This document shows, in pieces, positions 17,883 to 26,792 of a stretch of 32,908 nt of DNA. The stretch spans positions 1-32,908 of the forward strand of contig CAZFXK010000012.1 in the NCBI GenBank assembly GCA_964522975.1, given 5' to 3'. The DNA is from Bacteroides_E sp964522975 (lineage in GTDB: Bacteria; Bacteroidota; Bacteroidia; Bacteroidales; Bacteroidaceae). The position numbers and the translations under genes are program-made. The stretch's first letter is position 1. Every line of letters begins with the position of its first letter. The notes under the pieces were generated by a model. It ran no database searches. It saw nothing but the letters and a program-made list of their open reading frames with translations, and was not told the origin of the DNA.

Positions 17883-18611
17883 TTATTTTTGTTGAATGAG
17901 GAGGTGTTTGGGTAGCATAAAGCCTATTATTGTGGCTTCAGGGGTTAACCGGTTGTTTTGTGTAGTAGCTATTCCTAAATTGGAAAAGGATATTTTACTT
18001 TTAACCCATTCAAGAAAAATGGAGGTGTTTTCTGTCATGTCGAAATGTGAAATTATAAAATCATGACCTTGATTTTTCTCCTGCTGAAGATGTATTGCAG
18101 CGGCTTCAGTAAATCGATGAGTTAATGTTTTTACCTGTTTTTGTTTATAAGGATTATTTTCAAAGAGTAGATCCATTTCTGAGTCGGTAGTAGAAACAAA
18201 AAGCGTGATGTTTCTATTGCTTTTTATCTCTTTAATTAAGCTTTCTTCATTTAGTGGAGGAGTGGTGGAGTGAGTTTTATTTTTTAATAGAAAGTCAAGG
18301 TTTATTTGAGTATCATCAGCATATAAAATATTGTTCTCTATTTTAATGGCTATTTCAGCCGAGTCAATATAAATAGTATAGTCCCTATCTAATAAATCAA
18401 TCATTCGATTAGCCTCTTTTAGTAATTGCATGGCCTCGGATGCTTTTGTGCGTTTACTTTCCTCAAATTCAGTAAGCCATGAAGCCCTCACTACATCACA
18501 CCCTTGCAATGACGCTATCTTGGTAAACTCTGTATCAAAATTCCAGTCTTTGAAAAAAGAAGGCCAATGTATTTGGGTATATAATTGATGGATTTTATAT
18601 TGTTTTTTCAT
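17883..18611 (-). CDS. Stand-alone MetH reactivation-domain-like protein lacking the AdoMet motif
   Basis: This 242-residue protein follows the C-terminal activation domain of cobalamin-dependent methionine synthase. Matching blocks are IHWPSFFKDW (compare I-D-W-x-P-F-F-x-x-W), EAMQLLKEANRMIDLL, LFVSTTDSEMDLLFENN, NPYKQKQVKTLTHRFTEAAAI (about 155-175) and RLTPEATIIGFML near the end. In MetH the segment after the LADRLAEA helix carries YWGY and RPAPGYP, which bind AdoMet. Here about 25 residues including both motifs are absent: LQQEKNQGHDF leads nearly straight to the last block. The C-terminal tail is also short. It is therefore unlikely to methylate cobalamin and may be a partner or regulator. 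The start overlaps the dihydroorotase stop as ATGA, so translation is probably coupled. The family call is from remembered motifs. Confidence 0.68.
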   Translation of the reverse strand: MKKQYKIHQLYTQIHWPSFFKDWNFDTEFTKIASLQGCDVVRASWLTEFEESKRTKASEAMQLLKEANRMIDLLDRDYTIYIDSAEIAIKIENNILYADDTQINLDFLLKNKTHSTTPPLNEESLIKEIKSNRNITLFVSTTDSEMDLLFENNPYKQKQVKTLTHRFTEAAAIHLQQEKNQGHDFIISHFDMTENTSIFLEWVKSKISFSNLGIATTQNNRLTPEATIIGFMLPKHLLIQQK

Positions 18612-19960
18612 CTGTCAAATGCTAATAACTCACCTTTGTGCGTGTTAATTACTTTATTTTGACTGTATAACAAGTTTCCATTTACAAAAGTTTTATCAAT
18701 AGACCAGTTATATGTATTACCTTCAAATGGACTCCATCCACATTTACTAAGGATGTTTTCTTTTGTTACACGCCACTTTTTATTTGGATTGAGTAAAACT
18801 AAGTCTGCTGCATATCCTTTTCTTATAAATCCTCTTTTTTTGATCCGAAATATCTTAGCCGGAGCATGACACATTTTATCTACCACTGTTTCAAGAGTAA
18901 ATGCGCCTTCATCAACTAATTGTAACATATTTACCAACGAATATTGTAAGGTCGGTATTCCTGAAGCGGCCTTTAATGCTCCACCTTCTTTATCTTTAGG
19001 TAGGTGGGGGGCATGATCAGTTGCTATACTATCAATGATGTTTTCATTAATGGCATCGCGAAGGCTCTTTTTATCTTTTTCTGTTTTTATAGCAGGATTG
19101 CATTTTATTTTGGTTCCCAGTGTGTTGTAATCTTTATCAGAATATAGAAGGTGACCTACACAAGCTTCTGCTGTAATGTTTTTATCCTCAATGGGTTTAG
19201 AAGAAAAAAGCTGGAGTTCTTTTTGGGTGGATAGATGAAGGACATGGAGTCTAGCCTGAGCTTGAACTGCTAATTCAATGGCAAGTGCAGTAGATTGATA
19301 ACACGCCTCTTCAGATCGGATTAAAGGGTGAAACGAAAGAGGTAAATCATCTTTTTGATTTTCCTTTTCAAGATAGTAGGCTCGGTTTTTATTGATGGCA
19401 TCATTGTTTTCACAATGGGTAGCAATTAAAAAATCGGTACCATTGAAAATTTCCTCTAAACTTCTTCGTCGGTCAACCAGCATATTTCCGGTACTGGCAC
19501 CCATAAAAACCTTAATTCCACAAATGGGGTAGGACTCAATATCTTTGAATAGTTTGAAATTAGAATTTGTTGCACCAAAATAACACGAGTAATTGATGAG
19601 CGAACGTTCGCTCATCAAATCTAATTTACTCTCCAAGGCTTCAATTGTTGTAGTTTGAGGGATGGTGTTAGGCATGTCACAGATTGAAGTAACACCTCCA
19701 GCTACAGCAGCAGTACTCTCCGTTAAAAAGTCTGCTTTTTGCGTCATTCCCGGATCTCTAAAGTGTACGTGAGTATCAATAATACCAGGAATCAAAAAGT
19801 TACCTGTTGCATCTATTCTCTCACTGCAAGGTTGTATGGGTTCTTGACCTTCTGTTAAAATCTCAGCAATGTAATTATCTTCAATGACTACTGATCCGAT
19901 GAATTTTTTCTTTTCATTGACAATCGTAGCATTATATATGAGTGTACGTTTATTTTTCAT
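18608..19960 (-). CDS. pyrC: Dihydroorotase, class I type
   Basis: This 450-residue amidohydrolase cyclises carbamoyl aspartate to dihydroorotate in pyrimidine synthesis. Metal ligands are H64 and H66 in HVHFRDPG. Other family motifs are GIKVFMGASTGNML (about 145-158), THCENNDAI (about 180), HVLHLST (about 240) and TDHAPH (about 310), whose Asp is catalytic. Length and the HVHFRDPG form point to the class I (PyrC-type, allantoinase-related) group used by Bacteroidetes, not the shorter E. coli class. Its start overlaps the end of the mannosyltransferase-like gene by 11 bases and its stop overlaps the MetH-like gene by 4, so these three form one operon. Confidence 0.93.
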   Translation of the reverse strand: MKNKRTLIYNATIVNEKKKFIGSVVIEDNYIAEILTEGQEPIQPCSERIDATGNFLIPGIIDTHVHFRDPGMTQKADFLTESTAAVAGGVTSICDMPNTIPQTTTIEALESKLDLMSERSLINYSCYFGATNSNFKLFKDIESYPICGIKVFMGASTGNMLVDRRRSLEEIFNGTDFLIATHCENNDAINKNRAYYLEKENQKDDLPLSFHPLIRSEEACYQSTALAIELAVQAQARLHVLHLSTQKELQLFSSKPIEDKNITAEACVGHLLYSDKDYNTLGTKIKCNPAIKTEKDKKSLRDAINENIIDSIATDHAPHLPKDKEGGALKAASGIPTLQYSLVNMLQLVDEGAFTLETVVDKMCHAPAKIFRIKKRGFIRKGYAADLVLLNPNKKWRVTKENILSKCGWSPFEGNTYNWSIDKTFVNGNLLYSQNKVINTHKGELLAFDR

Positions 19961-20702
19961 TTTTTACTTTTGGTCCTTTATGGAATAAACTGTCTAGTTT
20001 TAATTTAATGACACCAAAAACAGCTTCTCCAAAAATACTAGTGTCCATTTTTGATGTGCCAAGACGGCGATTAATGAAAATAACAGGTACTTCAACAATC
20101 TTAAATCCCGCCAAATGGGCTTTAAATTTCATCTCAATCTGGAAGGCATATCCTTTAAATTGAATCTTTTCTAAATCAATTGTTTCCAATACTTTTCTGC
20201 GATAGCATTTAAAGCCTGCAGTAGTATCGTGAATAGGTAAGCCTGTTATGGTTCGTACATATTTAGAGGCAAAATAAGACATTAGAACCCTCCCCATAGG
20301 CCAGTTTACTACATTCACCCCACTGACATAACGAGAGCCAATAGCTACATCTGCACCATCTTTTGTGCAAGCCTCATATAATCGGGGTAAATCTTCCGGA
20401 TTGTGACTAAAATCGGCATCCATCTCAAAAATAAACTGATAATCTTTTTTTAGTGCCCATCTAAAACCTGCAATATATGCAGTTCCTAATCCTTGCTTAC
20501 CCTCTCTTTCAATTAAAAATACGGATTCAGGAAACTCTTTCTGAAGAGTCTTTACAATATTAGCTGTTCCGTCAGGAGAACCATCATCTATTATGAGAAT
20601 ATTAAATTTTTTCTCTAAATTAAAAATAGCACGAATGATGTTTTCGATATTTTCTTTTTCATTATATGTGGGGATGATAACGAGACTATCCGGGGTTTGC
20701 AT
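19950..20702 (-). CDS. Polyprenol-phosphate mannosyltransferase-like GT2 glycosyltransferase
   Basis: This 250-residue GT2 enzyme resembles dolichol-phosphate mannose synthase (DPM1), which transfers a hexose from a nucleotide sugar to polyprenyl phosphate at the inner face of the membrane. Motifs are IIPTYNEKENI near the N-terminus, IIDDGSPDGT (about 37-46), EMDADFSHNPED (about 91-102, the DXD-like metal site) and TTAGFKCYRRKVLE (about 155-168). There are no C-terminal membrane segments, as in soluble DPM1 catalytic subunits. The ATG at 20702 was chosen over one at 20753: it starts just before the first strand, and an exact -7 promoter box lies at 20730-20737, inside the longer frame. The sugar (mannose, glucose or other) cannot be told. 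Confidence 0.9.
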   Translation of the reverse strand: MQTPDSLVIIPTYNEKENIENIIRAIFNLEKKFNILIIDDGSPDGTANIVKTLQKEFPESVFLIEREGKQGLGTAYIAGFRWALKKDYQFIFEMDADFSHNPEDLPRLYEACTKDGADVAIGSRYVSGVNVVNWPMGRVLMSYFASKYVRTITGLPIHDTTAGFKCYRRKVLETIDLEKIQFKGYAFQIEMKFKAHLAGFKIVEVPVIFINRRLGTSKMDTSIFGEAVFGVIKLKLDSLFHKGPKVKNEK

Positions 20703-20729
20703 ATTAATTAGAGCTAATGTATATACATA

Positions 20730-20737
20730 CAAATGTA
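20730..20737 (-). promoter_or_regulatory. -7 promoter box for the GT2-pyrC-MetH-like operon
   Basis: The minus strand reads TACATTTG, an exact TAnnTTTG match 28 bases ahead of the ATG at 20702. Only T-rich sequence is found at the -33 position. Confidence 0.5.
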
Positions 20738-20828
20738 CTTCTTTATATAGCATTATAAAAAATAGAATAGAAAAACTAAGTGTTTTTTTGTAATTTTACA
20801 CACTTAATCAGATTCAAGACTTCATTTT

Positions 20829-23800
20829 ATGACATTTTCTGAGTTTAAAGAGTTATATGCCAGGCACCCAAGGCTTCAAGCCTTGCAGCATACAATAGAA
20901 AAAGAGCGAGTAAATTCCATTCATATTAAGGGATTGTCAGCTTCATCTTTTGCCATAATAGCTTCTATTCTTATTGAAAAAGATTCCTTTCCTTACTTGT
21001 TTATTTTAGACGATTTGGAAGAGGCCGGTTATTTTTATCAGGATATAAAGCAAATAGTAGGAGAGGGAAAAGTCCTTTTTTATCCTTCTTCATATAGAAG
21101 AGCTATAAAGTATGGACAAAAAGATGCGGCTAATGAAGTTCTTCGTACTGAAGTATTGAGTCAGCTACAGAAAAAGGATGAGAGATTGTTTGTTGTCACT
21201 TATCCTGAGGCATTAGCTGAAAAGGTGGTTTCCAAGGAAAAATTAAATAAAAATCTAATCAAGTTAGAGGTTGGGCAATCTGCTGATTTTGTAGCATTGC
21301 GTGAACAGTTATACGATTATGGATTTGAGTATACCGATTATGTTTATGAGCCCGGTCAATTTGCCATTAGGGGAAGTATTATGGATATCTTTTCATACTC
21401 TTCTGAAATACCTTTTCGCATTGATTTTTTTGGAGATGAGATTGATAGCATTCGAACTTTTGAGATAGAGAGCCAATTGTCGGTAGAGCAGAAGCAGAGT
21501 GTGATGATTGTTCCTAATATCGGATTGTTTGATGATGAATCGGTTTCTTTTTTTAGCTTTTTGGTTACGGATACTATAATCTGTGCAAAAGACTTCTTTT
21601 GGACACAAGAAAGGATTGGAGTCGTTCAGAATGAAACTTTGTTGCCACAGGCAGTCATGGCTCAACAAGAAGAAACAGGTGAGAATATATCTATAGGCAA
21701 CACTCTTTTATCTCTTGAAACTTATAAGAAAGAGATTCAAGGATTTAGGAAGATAGAGTTTGGGAATAAGTCAACAGATGTGGCTGATGCTACTATTGAG
21801 TTTTCCACTTCTCCTCAACCTATTTTTCATAAGAGCTTTGATCTGCTGACTAACTCTTTTACTGATTTTTTAGAAAAAGGATACGCCCTTTATATTTGTA
21901 GTGATAGCTCTAAACAAATAGAACGTTTAAAGGCTGTATTTGAAGATAGAGGAGATACCATTCCTTTTACTGCTGTAAAAAAGACTATCCATGCGGGGTT
22001 TTCAGATCATACATTGAAGATCTGCCTTTTCACTGATCATCAAATATTCGACAGATATCATAAATATACACTGAAAAGTGACAAGACACGTTCTGGCAAA
22101 ATGGCGCAATCTATTAAAGAGTTGAATCAATTCCAACCGGGAGACTATGTCATCCATTCAGACCATGGAGTGGGACGTTTTGAAGGATTGGTTAGGCTGC
22201 CCATAGGAGATACAGTCCAAGAAGTGATTAAACTGACCTATCGCAACAACGATGTGGTTTTTGTATCTATTCATTCTTTGCATAAAATATCGAAATATAA
22301 AGGAAAAGAGGGAGAAGAGCCTAGTCTAAATAAATTAGGAACTGGAGCTTGGCAAAAGTTGAAAGATAGAACAAAAACAAAACTGAAAGATATTGCAAGA
22401 GATTTAATAAAACTCTATGCCAAACGTCGGGAAGAAAAGGGATTTGCGTTTAGTCCTGATACCTATTTACAACGAGAGTTAGAGGCTTCCTTTATTTATG
22501 AAGATACTCCGGATCAAAGTAAAGCTACTGTAGATGTGAAGCAAGATATGGAACAGGCTATTCCTATGGATCGTTTAATTTGTGGTGATGTTGGATTTGG
22601 AAAGACGGAAGTTGCTATTCGTGCTGCATTTAAGGCCGTTACAGACAATAAGCAGGTTGCAGTCTTGGTTCCAACTACTGTTTTAGCCTATCAGCACTAT
22701 CTAACATTCACTAAGCGATTGAAAGATTTTCCTTGTCGTGTAGATTATTTAAGTAGAGCCCGCACTCTTAAAGAAAAGAAAGAAATTGTGAGTGGATTAA
22801 AGAATGGTGATATTGATGTGTTGATAGGTACTCATCGTATTCTGAGTAAAGATGTCAAGTTTAGAGATTTGGGGTTGTTGATAGTCGATGAAGAGCAGAA
22901 GTTTGGTGTTTCTGTAAAAGAAAAACTACGCTTACTAAAAGTTAATGTAGATACTTTAACCCTAACCGCTACTCCTATACCTCGTACACTTCAATTTTCA
23001 TTGATGGGAGCTCGTGATTTGAGTATTATTTCAACGCCTCCCCCTAATCGTCATCCTATACAGACAGAAATTCATACGTTTAATAAAGAAGTTCTTGTAG
23101 ATGCCATTAATTTTGAGATGAGTCGCAACGGACAAGTTTTTTTTGTTAATAATCGTATATCCGAATTGCCTGAAATAAAGAACTTCATAGAGAAGAATAT
23201 TCCTGATTGTAGGGTACTTATTGGACATGGGCAGATGGATTCTTCGAGAATGGAAAAAGTGATATTGGATTTTGTTCATCATGAGTATGATGTCTTGTTG
23301 GCAACAACTATTATTGAGAGTGGGGTAGATATACCAAATGCTAATACCATAATAATTAATAATGCACAAAATTTTGGGTTAAGTGATTTACATCAGATGA
23401 GAGGAAGAGTTGGACGAGGTAATCGAAAGGCGTTTTGTTATCTGTTAGCTCCCCCTTTGACTTTGATAAGCCCCGAATCAAAAAGAAGGTTACAGGCCAT
23501 TGAGAGCTTCAGTGACTTAGGTAGTGGTTTCCATATAGCAATGCAAGATTTGGATATCCGTGGAGCCGGAAATATGTTGGGTGCTGAACAAAGTGGGTTT
23601 ATTGCTGATTTAGGCTATGAAACCTATCAAAAAATTCTAACCCAAGCTGTACAAGAATTAAAAGAGGAAGAGTTCTCCGATATATATGAACAAGATACTC
23701 TTGAGTTGGCAGATGATAAAGAGTATGTTGATGATTGTCAAATAGAGAGTGATTTAGAATTACTTTTACCCGATCAGTATGTAACCGGAAGTAGTGAGCG

Positions 23801-24188
23801 GATGTCTCTTTATCGTGAATTGGATAATTTAGTTTTAGATGATGAAGTCGAAAAGTTTGAGAAGAAACTGAAAGATCGGTTTGGTGCCATTCCTAAAGAG
23901 ACAGAAGAGTTACTTCGAATTGTTCCCTTACGTCGGTTAGCTAAAAGATTAGGGGTAGAGCGTGTGTTCCTTAAAGGAGGGCAGATGATTCTTTTCTTTG
24001 TAAGCAATGAGGAGAGTGCTTTTTATCAAAGTTCTGCTTTTGGAAAAATAATCTCTTTTGCAGTTCAAAATCCTCGTCGTTGTGATTTAAGAGAAAAGCG
24101 AGGTAAACGTTCTTTAATGGTTAAAAATGTGACAACGGTGAAAGATGCTGTTTCTGTGTTACAGGAAATAGTGTCCATGTCAGCATAG
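20829..24188 (+). CDS. mfd: Transcription-repair coupling factor Mfd
   Basis: This 1119-residue protein displaces RNA polymerase stalled at DNA lesions and recruits UvrA. Domains in order are the UvrB-like N-terminal region (about 1-330, including EPGQFAIRGSIMDIFSY), the RNA-polymerase-interacting domain (about 435-510, with PGDYVIHSDHGVGRFEGL), the helicase core and the C-terminal TRCF domain (about 960-1070). The helicase has Walker A GDVGFGKT (586-593), DEEQ (687-690), TATPIPRT and the RecG-like translocation segment QMRGRVGRGNRKAFCYLL. Length is normal. The stop is one base away from the stop of ygiQ on the other strand. No exact TAnnTTTG box is seen in the 126 bases upstream. Confidence 0.97.
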   Translation: MTFSEFKELYARHPRLQALQHTIEKERVNSIHIKGLSASSFAIIASILIEKDSFPYLFILDDLEEAGYFYQDIKQIVGEGKVLFYPSSYRRAIKYGQKDAANEVLRTEVLSQLQKKDERLFVVTYPEALAEKVVSKEKLNKNLIKLEVGQSADFVALREQLYDYGFEYTDYVYEPGQFAIRGSIMDIFSYSSEIPFRIDFFGDEIDSIRTFEIESQLSVEQKQSVMIVPNIGLFDDESVSFFSFLVTDTIICAKDFFWTQERIGVVQNETLLPQAVMAQQEETGENISIGNTLLSLETYKKEIQGFRKIEFGNKSTDVADATIEFSTSPQPIFHKSFDLLTNSFTDFLEKGYALYICSDSSKQIERLKAVFEDRGDTIPFTAVKKTIHAGFSDHTLKICLFTDHQIFDRYHKYTLKSDKTRSGKMAQSIKELNQFQPGDYVIHSDHGVGRFEGLVRLPIGDTVQEVIKLTYRNNDVVFVSIHSLHKISKYKGKEGEEPSLNKLGTGAWQKLKDRTKTKLKDIARDLIKLYAKRREEKGFAFSPDTYLQRELEASFIYEDTPDQSKATVDVKQDMEQAIPMDRLICGDVGFGKTEVAIRAAFKAVTDNKQVAVLVPTTVLAYQHYLTFTKRLKDFPCRVDYLSRARTLKEKKEIVSGLKNGDIDVLIGTHRILSKDVKFRDLGLLIVDEEQKFGVSVKEKLRLLKVNVDTLTLTATPIPRTLQFSLMGARDLSIISTPPPNRHPIQTEIHTFNKEVLVDAINFEMSRNGQVFFVNNRISELPEIKNFIEKNIPDCRVLIGHGQMDSSRMEKVILDFVHHEYDVLLATTIIESGVDIPNANTIIINNAQNFGLSDLHQMRGRVGRGNRKAFCYLLAPPLTLISPESKRRLQAIESFSDLGSGFHIAMQDLDIRGAGNMLGAEQSGFIADLGYETYQKILTQAVQELKEEEFSDIYEQDTLELADDKEYVDDCQIESDLELLLPDQYVTGSSERMSLYRELDNLVLDDEVEKFEKKLKDRFGAIPKETEELLRIVPLRRLAKRLGVERVFLKGGQMILFFVSNEESAFYQSSAFGKIISFAVQNPRRCDLREKRGKRSLMVKNVTTVKDAVSVLQEIVSMSA

Positions 24189-24189
24189 T

Positions 24190-26097
24190 TCATCTCTGTT
24201 TTCTTTTCTCTTTTCTTCTATTTCCTTTGGAATTAGGCCTGTTGCTATTTTGTCCTTGATTAGGATATAGTTGGGTAATCAGATCTTGGCGATTCATCGT
24301 TTTTAATTTTTTGATGATTTCTTGTCGTTCTTCCGACTTATACCAGAAAAAATATTGGCGTTGGGCAAGCTTTTCCTGTTTGGTTTTAGCACTAAAGACA
24401 GGTTGCATGGTGTATGGGTGATATCCTGTATACCAAGTTTCAGTAGCAACAGTCATAGGAGTAGGCGTAAAGTCTTGGACTTGTCTCAAATGGAAGTTTA
24501 ATTTTTTCGTTTCTATGGCTAATTCTGCCATATCTTCTTCCGTACATCCGGGGTGACTGCTAATAAAATAAGGAATGAGTTGTAAATTTAGATTTCGTTC
24601 ATTATTAATCTTATTGAATATGGCATTGAATTGAGAGAATTGTTTGAAGGAGGGTTTTCTCATAATGGCTAACACTCGATCACTCGTGTGTTCGGGGGCA
24701 ACTGTAAGTCGACCACTGATGTGTTTGGTAATAAGCTCTTCTGTATATCTTTTAGCATTCTTATTCGTTTCTTCGTTTTTGCTTTCATGCAATAACAGAT
24801 CATATCGTACGCCGCTTCCGATAAAGGTTTTTTTTATTTGGTCTATTCTATCAATCATTTGGTAGATTTCTATTAGAGGACCATGATTGGTGTTTAGATT
24901 AGGACATATTTTAGGGTGTAGACAGGAAGGACGTTTACATTTTTCACAAATATCTTCATTGATTCCCTTCATTTGATACATATTAGCAGAAGGACCCCCT
25001 AAATCACTAATGTATCCTTTGAATTCGGGATGCTGAATAGTCTGTTTCACCTCTTTTAGAATACTCTCTTTAGAACGGCTGACAATAAATTTTCCTTGAT
25101 GTGCTGAGATGGTACAAAATGCACATCCTCCAAAACACCCTCTATGTAGATTGATGGAGAATTTTATCATTTCATAGGCTGGAATTCGTTTGTTATTATA
25201 TTTTGGGTGGGGTAAACGGGTATAGGGTAAATCAAACGAATAATCCAACTCCTCAGTAGTCATTAGTGAATATGGAGGATTTATTACAATAGTTTCTTTT
25301 TCTACTTTTTGTATAATACGAGATGCATGGAATTTGTTACTTTCTTCCTCGATGTGCTTGAAGTTTGCAGCCTGTTTCTTTTTATCTTGCAAACACTCTT
25401 CGTGAGAAAACAAATGTATGTCTCCTTCTGCTGAATCCACCTCTTTTATTTTATATGCTGTTTGAGGCAGATGGGTAGGAGTCATATCAGAAGTACAATA
25501 AGGCTTATTTGAACTTTTTAATGCATGAAGGTAATGGTTAGCTAAGTCGATTATGGGTTTCTCACCCATGCCGTAAACTAATAAATCGGCTTTACTATCG
25601 TATAGAATGCTACGTTGCAATTTATCTTGCCAATAATCGTAATGAGTTAGGCGACGCATACTGGCTTCAATTCCTCCTATAATAATGGGGGAATCCGGAT
25701 AGATCTCTTTTAGAATGTGGCTGTATACAAGAGTAGGGTATTCAGGACGCATATCAATACGTCCATCTGCGGTGTAGGCATCTTCACTCCGAAGTCTTTT
25801 ATTTGCCGTATATTTGTTAACCATGGAGTCCATGGCACCGGCACTTACTCCAAAAAACAATCTGGGACGCCCCAACTTCTTGAAATCTCTTAAATCATCT
25901 CTCCAGTTAGGTTGAGGAACAAGGGCAACTTTTAGTCCTTCTGCTTCTAACATTCTACCTATTACAGCACCTCCAAAAGAAGGGTGATCAACATAATCGT
26001 CTCCATTAAATAGAATCACATCTAATTCGTCCCATCCTCGGAGTTTTACCTCTTTCTTTGTGGTAGGAAGCCAGTCAGTCAGGTTGTACTTTCTCAT
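24190..26097 (-). CDS. ygiQ: YgiQ-family radical SAM protein
   Basis: This 635-residue protein has the YgiQ N-terminal domain (about 1-285, LPTTKKEV and GWDELDVILFNGDDYVDHP) and a radical SAM core with C321-x3-C325-x2-C328 in HRGCFGGCAFC, which should bind a [4Fe-4S] cluster. A further Cys-rich stretch (CEKCKRPSCLHPKICPN, about 390-407) may bind a second cluster or metal. The C-terminus is basic. The biochemical role of YgiQ is not established. The ATG at 26097 is used; a TTG two codons earlier is in frame but less likely. It is 62 bases downstream of the small TusA-like gene on the same strand and may be read from it. Confidence 0.92.
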   Translation of the reverse strand: MRKYNLTDWLPTTKKEVKLRGWDELDVILFNGDDYVDHPSFGGAVIGRMLEAEGLKVALVPQPNWRDDLRDFKKLGRPRLFFGVSAGAMDSMVNKYTANKRLRSEDAYTADGRIDMRPEYPTLVYSHILKEIYPDSPIIIGGIEASMRRLTHYDYWQDKLQRSILYDSKADLLVYGMGEKPIIDLANHYLHALKSSNKPYCTSDMTPTHLPQTAYKIKEVDSAEGDIHLFSHEECLQDKKKQAANFKHIEEESNKFHASRIIQKVEKETIVINPPYSLMTTEELDYSFDLPYTRLPHPKYNNKRIPAYEMIKFSINLHRGCFGGCAFCTISAHQGKFIVSRSKESILKEVKQTIQHPEFKGYISDLGGPSANMYQMKGINEDICEKCKRPSCLHPKICPNLNTNHGPLIEIYQMIDRIDQIKKTFIGSGVRYDLLLHESKNEETNKNAKRYTEELITKHISGRLTVAPEHTSDRVLAIMRKPSFKQFSQFNAIFNKINNERNLNLQLIPYFISSHPGCTEEDMAELAIETKKLNFHLRQVQDFTPTPMTVATETWYTGYHPYTMQPVFSAKTKQEKLAQRQYFFWYKSEERQEIIKKLKTMNRQDLITQLYPNQGQNSNRPNSKGNRRKEKRKQR

Positions 26098-26159
26098 GCC
26101 CAATTAATGATAGTGATTGTTTTAATTTTGCGTTTTATATGAAATGTAGTATGGGAAGG

Positions 26160-26378
26160 TTAATCTTTCTTTTGGATTTGTAAACGCATTTCATCTCCTG
26201 AATAGATTTCTCTAAATCCAATCTCTCGCTTTGACAGATAATCTTTTAAATGGCTGAAGTTTTTCCTTGATACGAAGATGATCTCTATTTGTTCTCCTTT
26301 TTGTAAACTAAAATAAGCTTCAAGAGCTATGATTAAAGGATGAAGTTCTTTTTCCTTGCGTGTATCAATGATTTTCAT
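26160..26378 (-). CDS. Small protein with possible TusA-like fold, no active-site Cys
   Basis: This 72-residue protein is not recognised with confidence. The pattern of a strand starting IIDTR, a helix PLIIALEAYFSLQKGE, a strand IEIIFVS, a helix and a final strand with DEMRLQIQK resembles the beta-alpha-beta-alpha-beta-beta order of TusA/SirA proteins. The Cys-Pro pair that defines active TusA is absent: the protein has no Cys, and the matching position is HPL. It overlaps the preceding gene by 14 bases, so the pair is an operon. If the fold is right, it is a non-catalytic relative. The fold call is a guess from pattern only. Confidence 0.55.
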   Translation of the reverse strand: MKIIDTRKEKELHPLIIALEAYFSLQKGEQIEIIFVSRKNFSHLKDYLSKREIGFREIYSGDEMRLQIQKKD

Positions 26379-26688
26379 TTACTTCTTGTGCTTCCTCCTC
26401 CTTGTATTGTTGATTGTATAGTTTTATCAGTTCTTGAAGACCAAAAGCCTTCATTTTTCTATGATAGATAACATCAATGCATAAATCCAAGAGTTTTTTG
26501 CTGTCTTCTTTTTGATGTGCAATTAAAGATCGGATATTCAGTTTTAGTTTGTCAAGCACTGCTTCTGTTACTAAACCGTTACTATCTACTAAATGATTAA
26601 ATAAACCATATTCTTTGATGGTTTCAAGATGTTCTTGAGACACTTTGATTAATTGGGTACCACTATGATTTGCTTGGATTGTATACAT
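26365..26688 (-). CDS. Hypothetical helical protein, 107 aa
   Basis: Not recognised. The protein is charged and probably mostly helical (about 18-30, 42-65, 68-95), has no signal peptide or membrane segment, and ends in an acidic tail (KEEEAQEVNENH). It has one Cys and no catalytic motif that I can see. It is the first gene of a two-gene operon with the TusA-like protein, which it overlaps by 14 bases. An exact promoter box lies 27 bases upstream and the rny terminator lies just before that, so the pair has its own transcript. Coding status is supported by the overlap and the promoter. Confidence 0.7.
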   Translation of the reverse strand: MYTIQANHSGTQLIKVSQEHLETIKEYGLFNHLVDSNGLVTEAVLDKLKLNIRSLIAHQKEDSKKLLDLCIDVIYHRKMKAFGLQELIKLYNQQYKEEEAQEVNENH

Positions 26689-26714
26689 GACTTTCAGTGT
26701 TGAGGTTATATAAA

Positions 26715-26722
26715 CAAAGATA
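26715..26722 (-). promoter_or_regulatory. -7 promoter box for the 107-aa/72-aa operon
   Basis: The minus strand reads TATCTTTG, an exact TAnnTTTG match, 27 bases before the ATG and directly after the rny terminator. The -33 region is T-rich but lacks a clean TTTG. Confidence 0.55.
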
Positions 26723-26739
26723 ATAGAATAAATATTAAA

Positions 26740-26772
26740 AGTAAAGAAGCGGTGACTTATTTCACCGCTTCT
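26740..26772 (-). terminator. Intrinsic terminator after rny
   Basis: AGAAGCGGTGA (26745-26755) and TCACCGCTTCT (26762-26772) form an 11-bp stem with loop CTTATT. On the minus strand it is followed by TTACTTTTAATATTT. It starts about 20 bases after the rny stop. Confidence 0.8.
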
Positions 26773-26792
26773 AAAATCTTATTTCAACTTTA

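Noticed and set aside
23031..23369. 112-aa minus-strand open frame inside mfd
   Set aside because: It is antisense to conserved helicase motifs and has no recognisable domain or start context.
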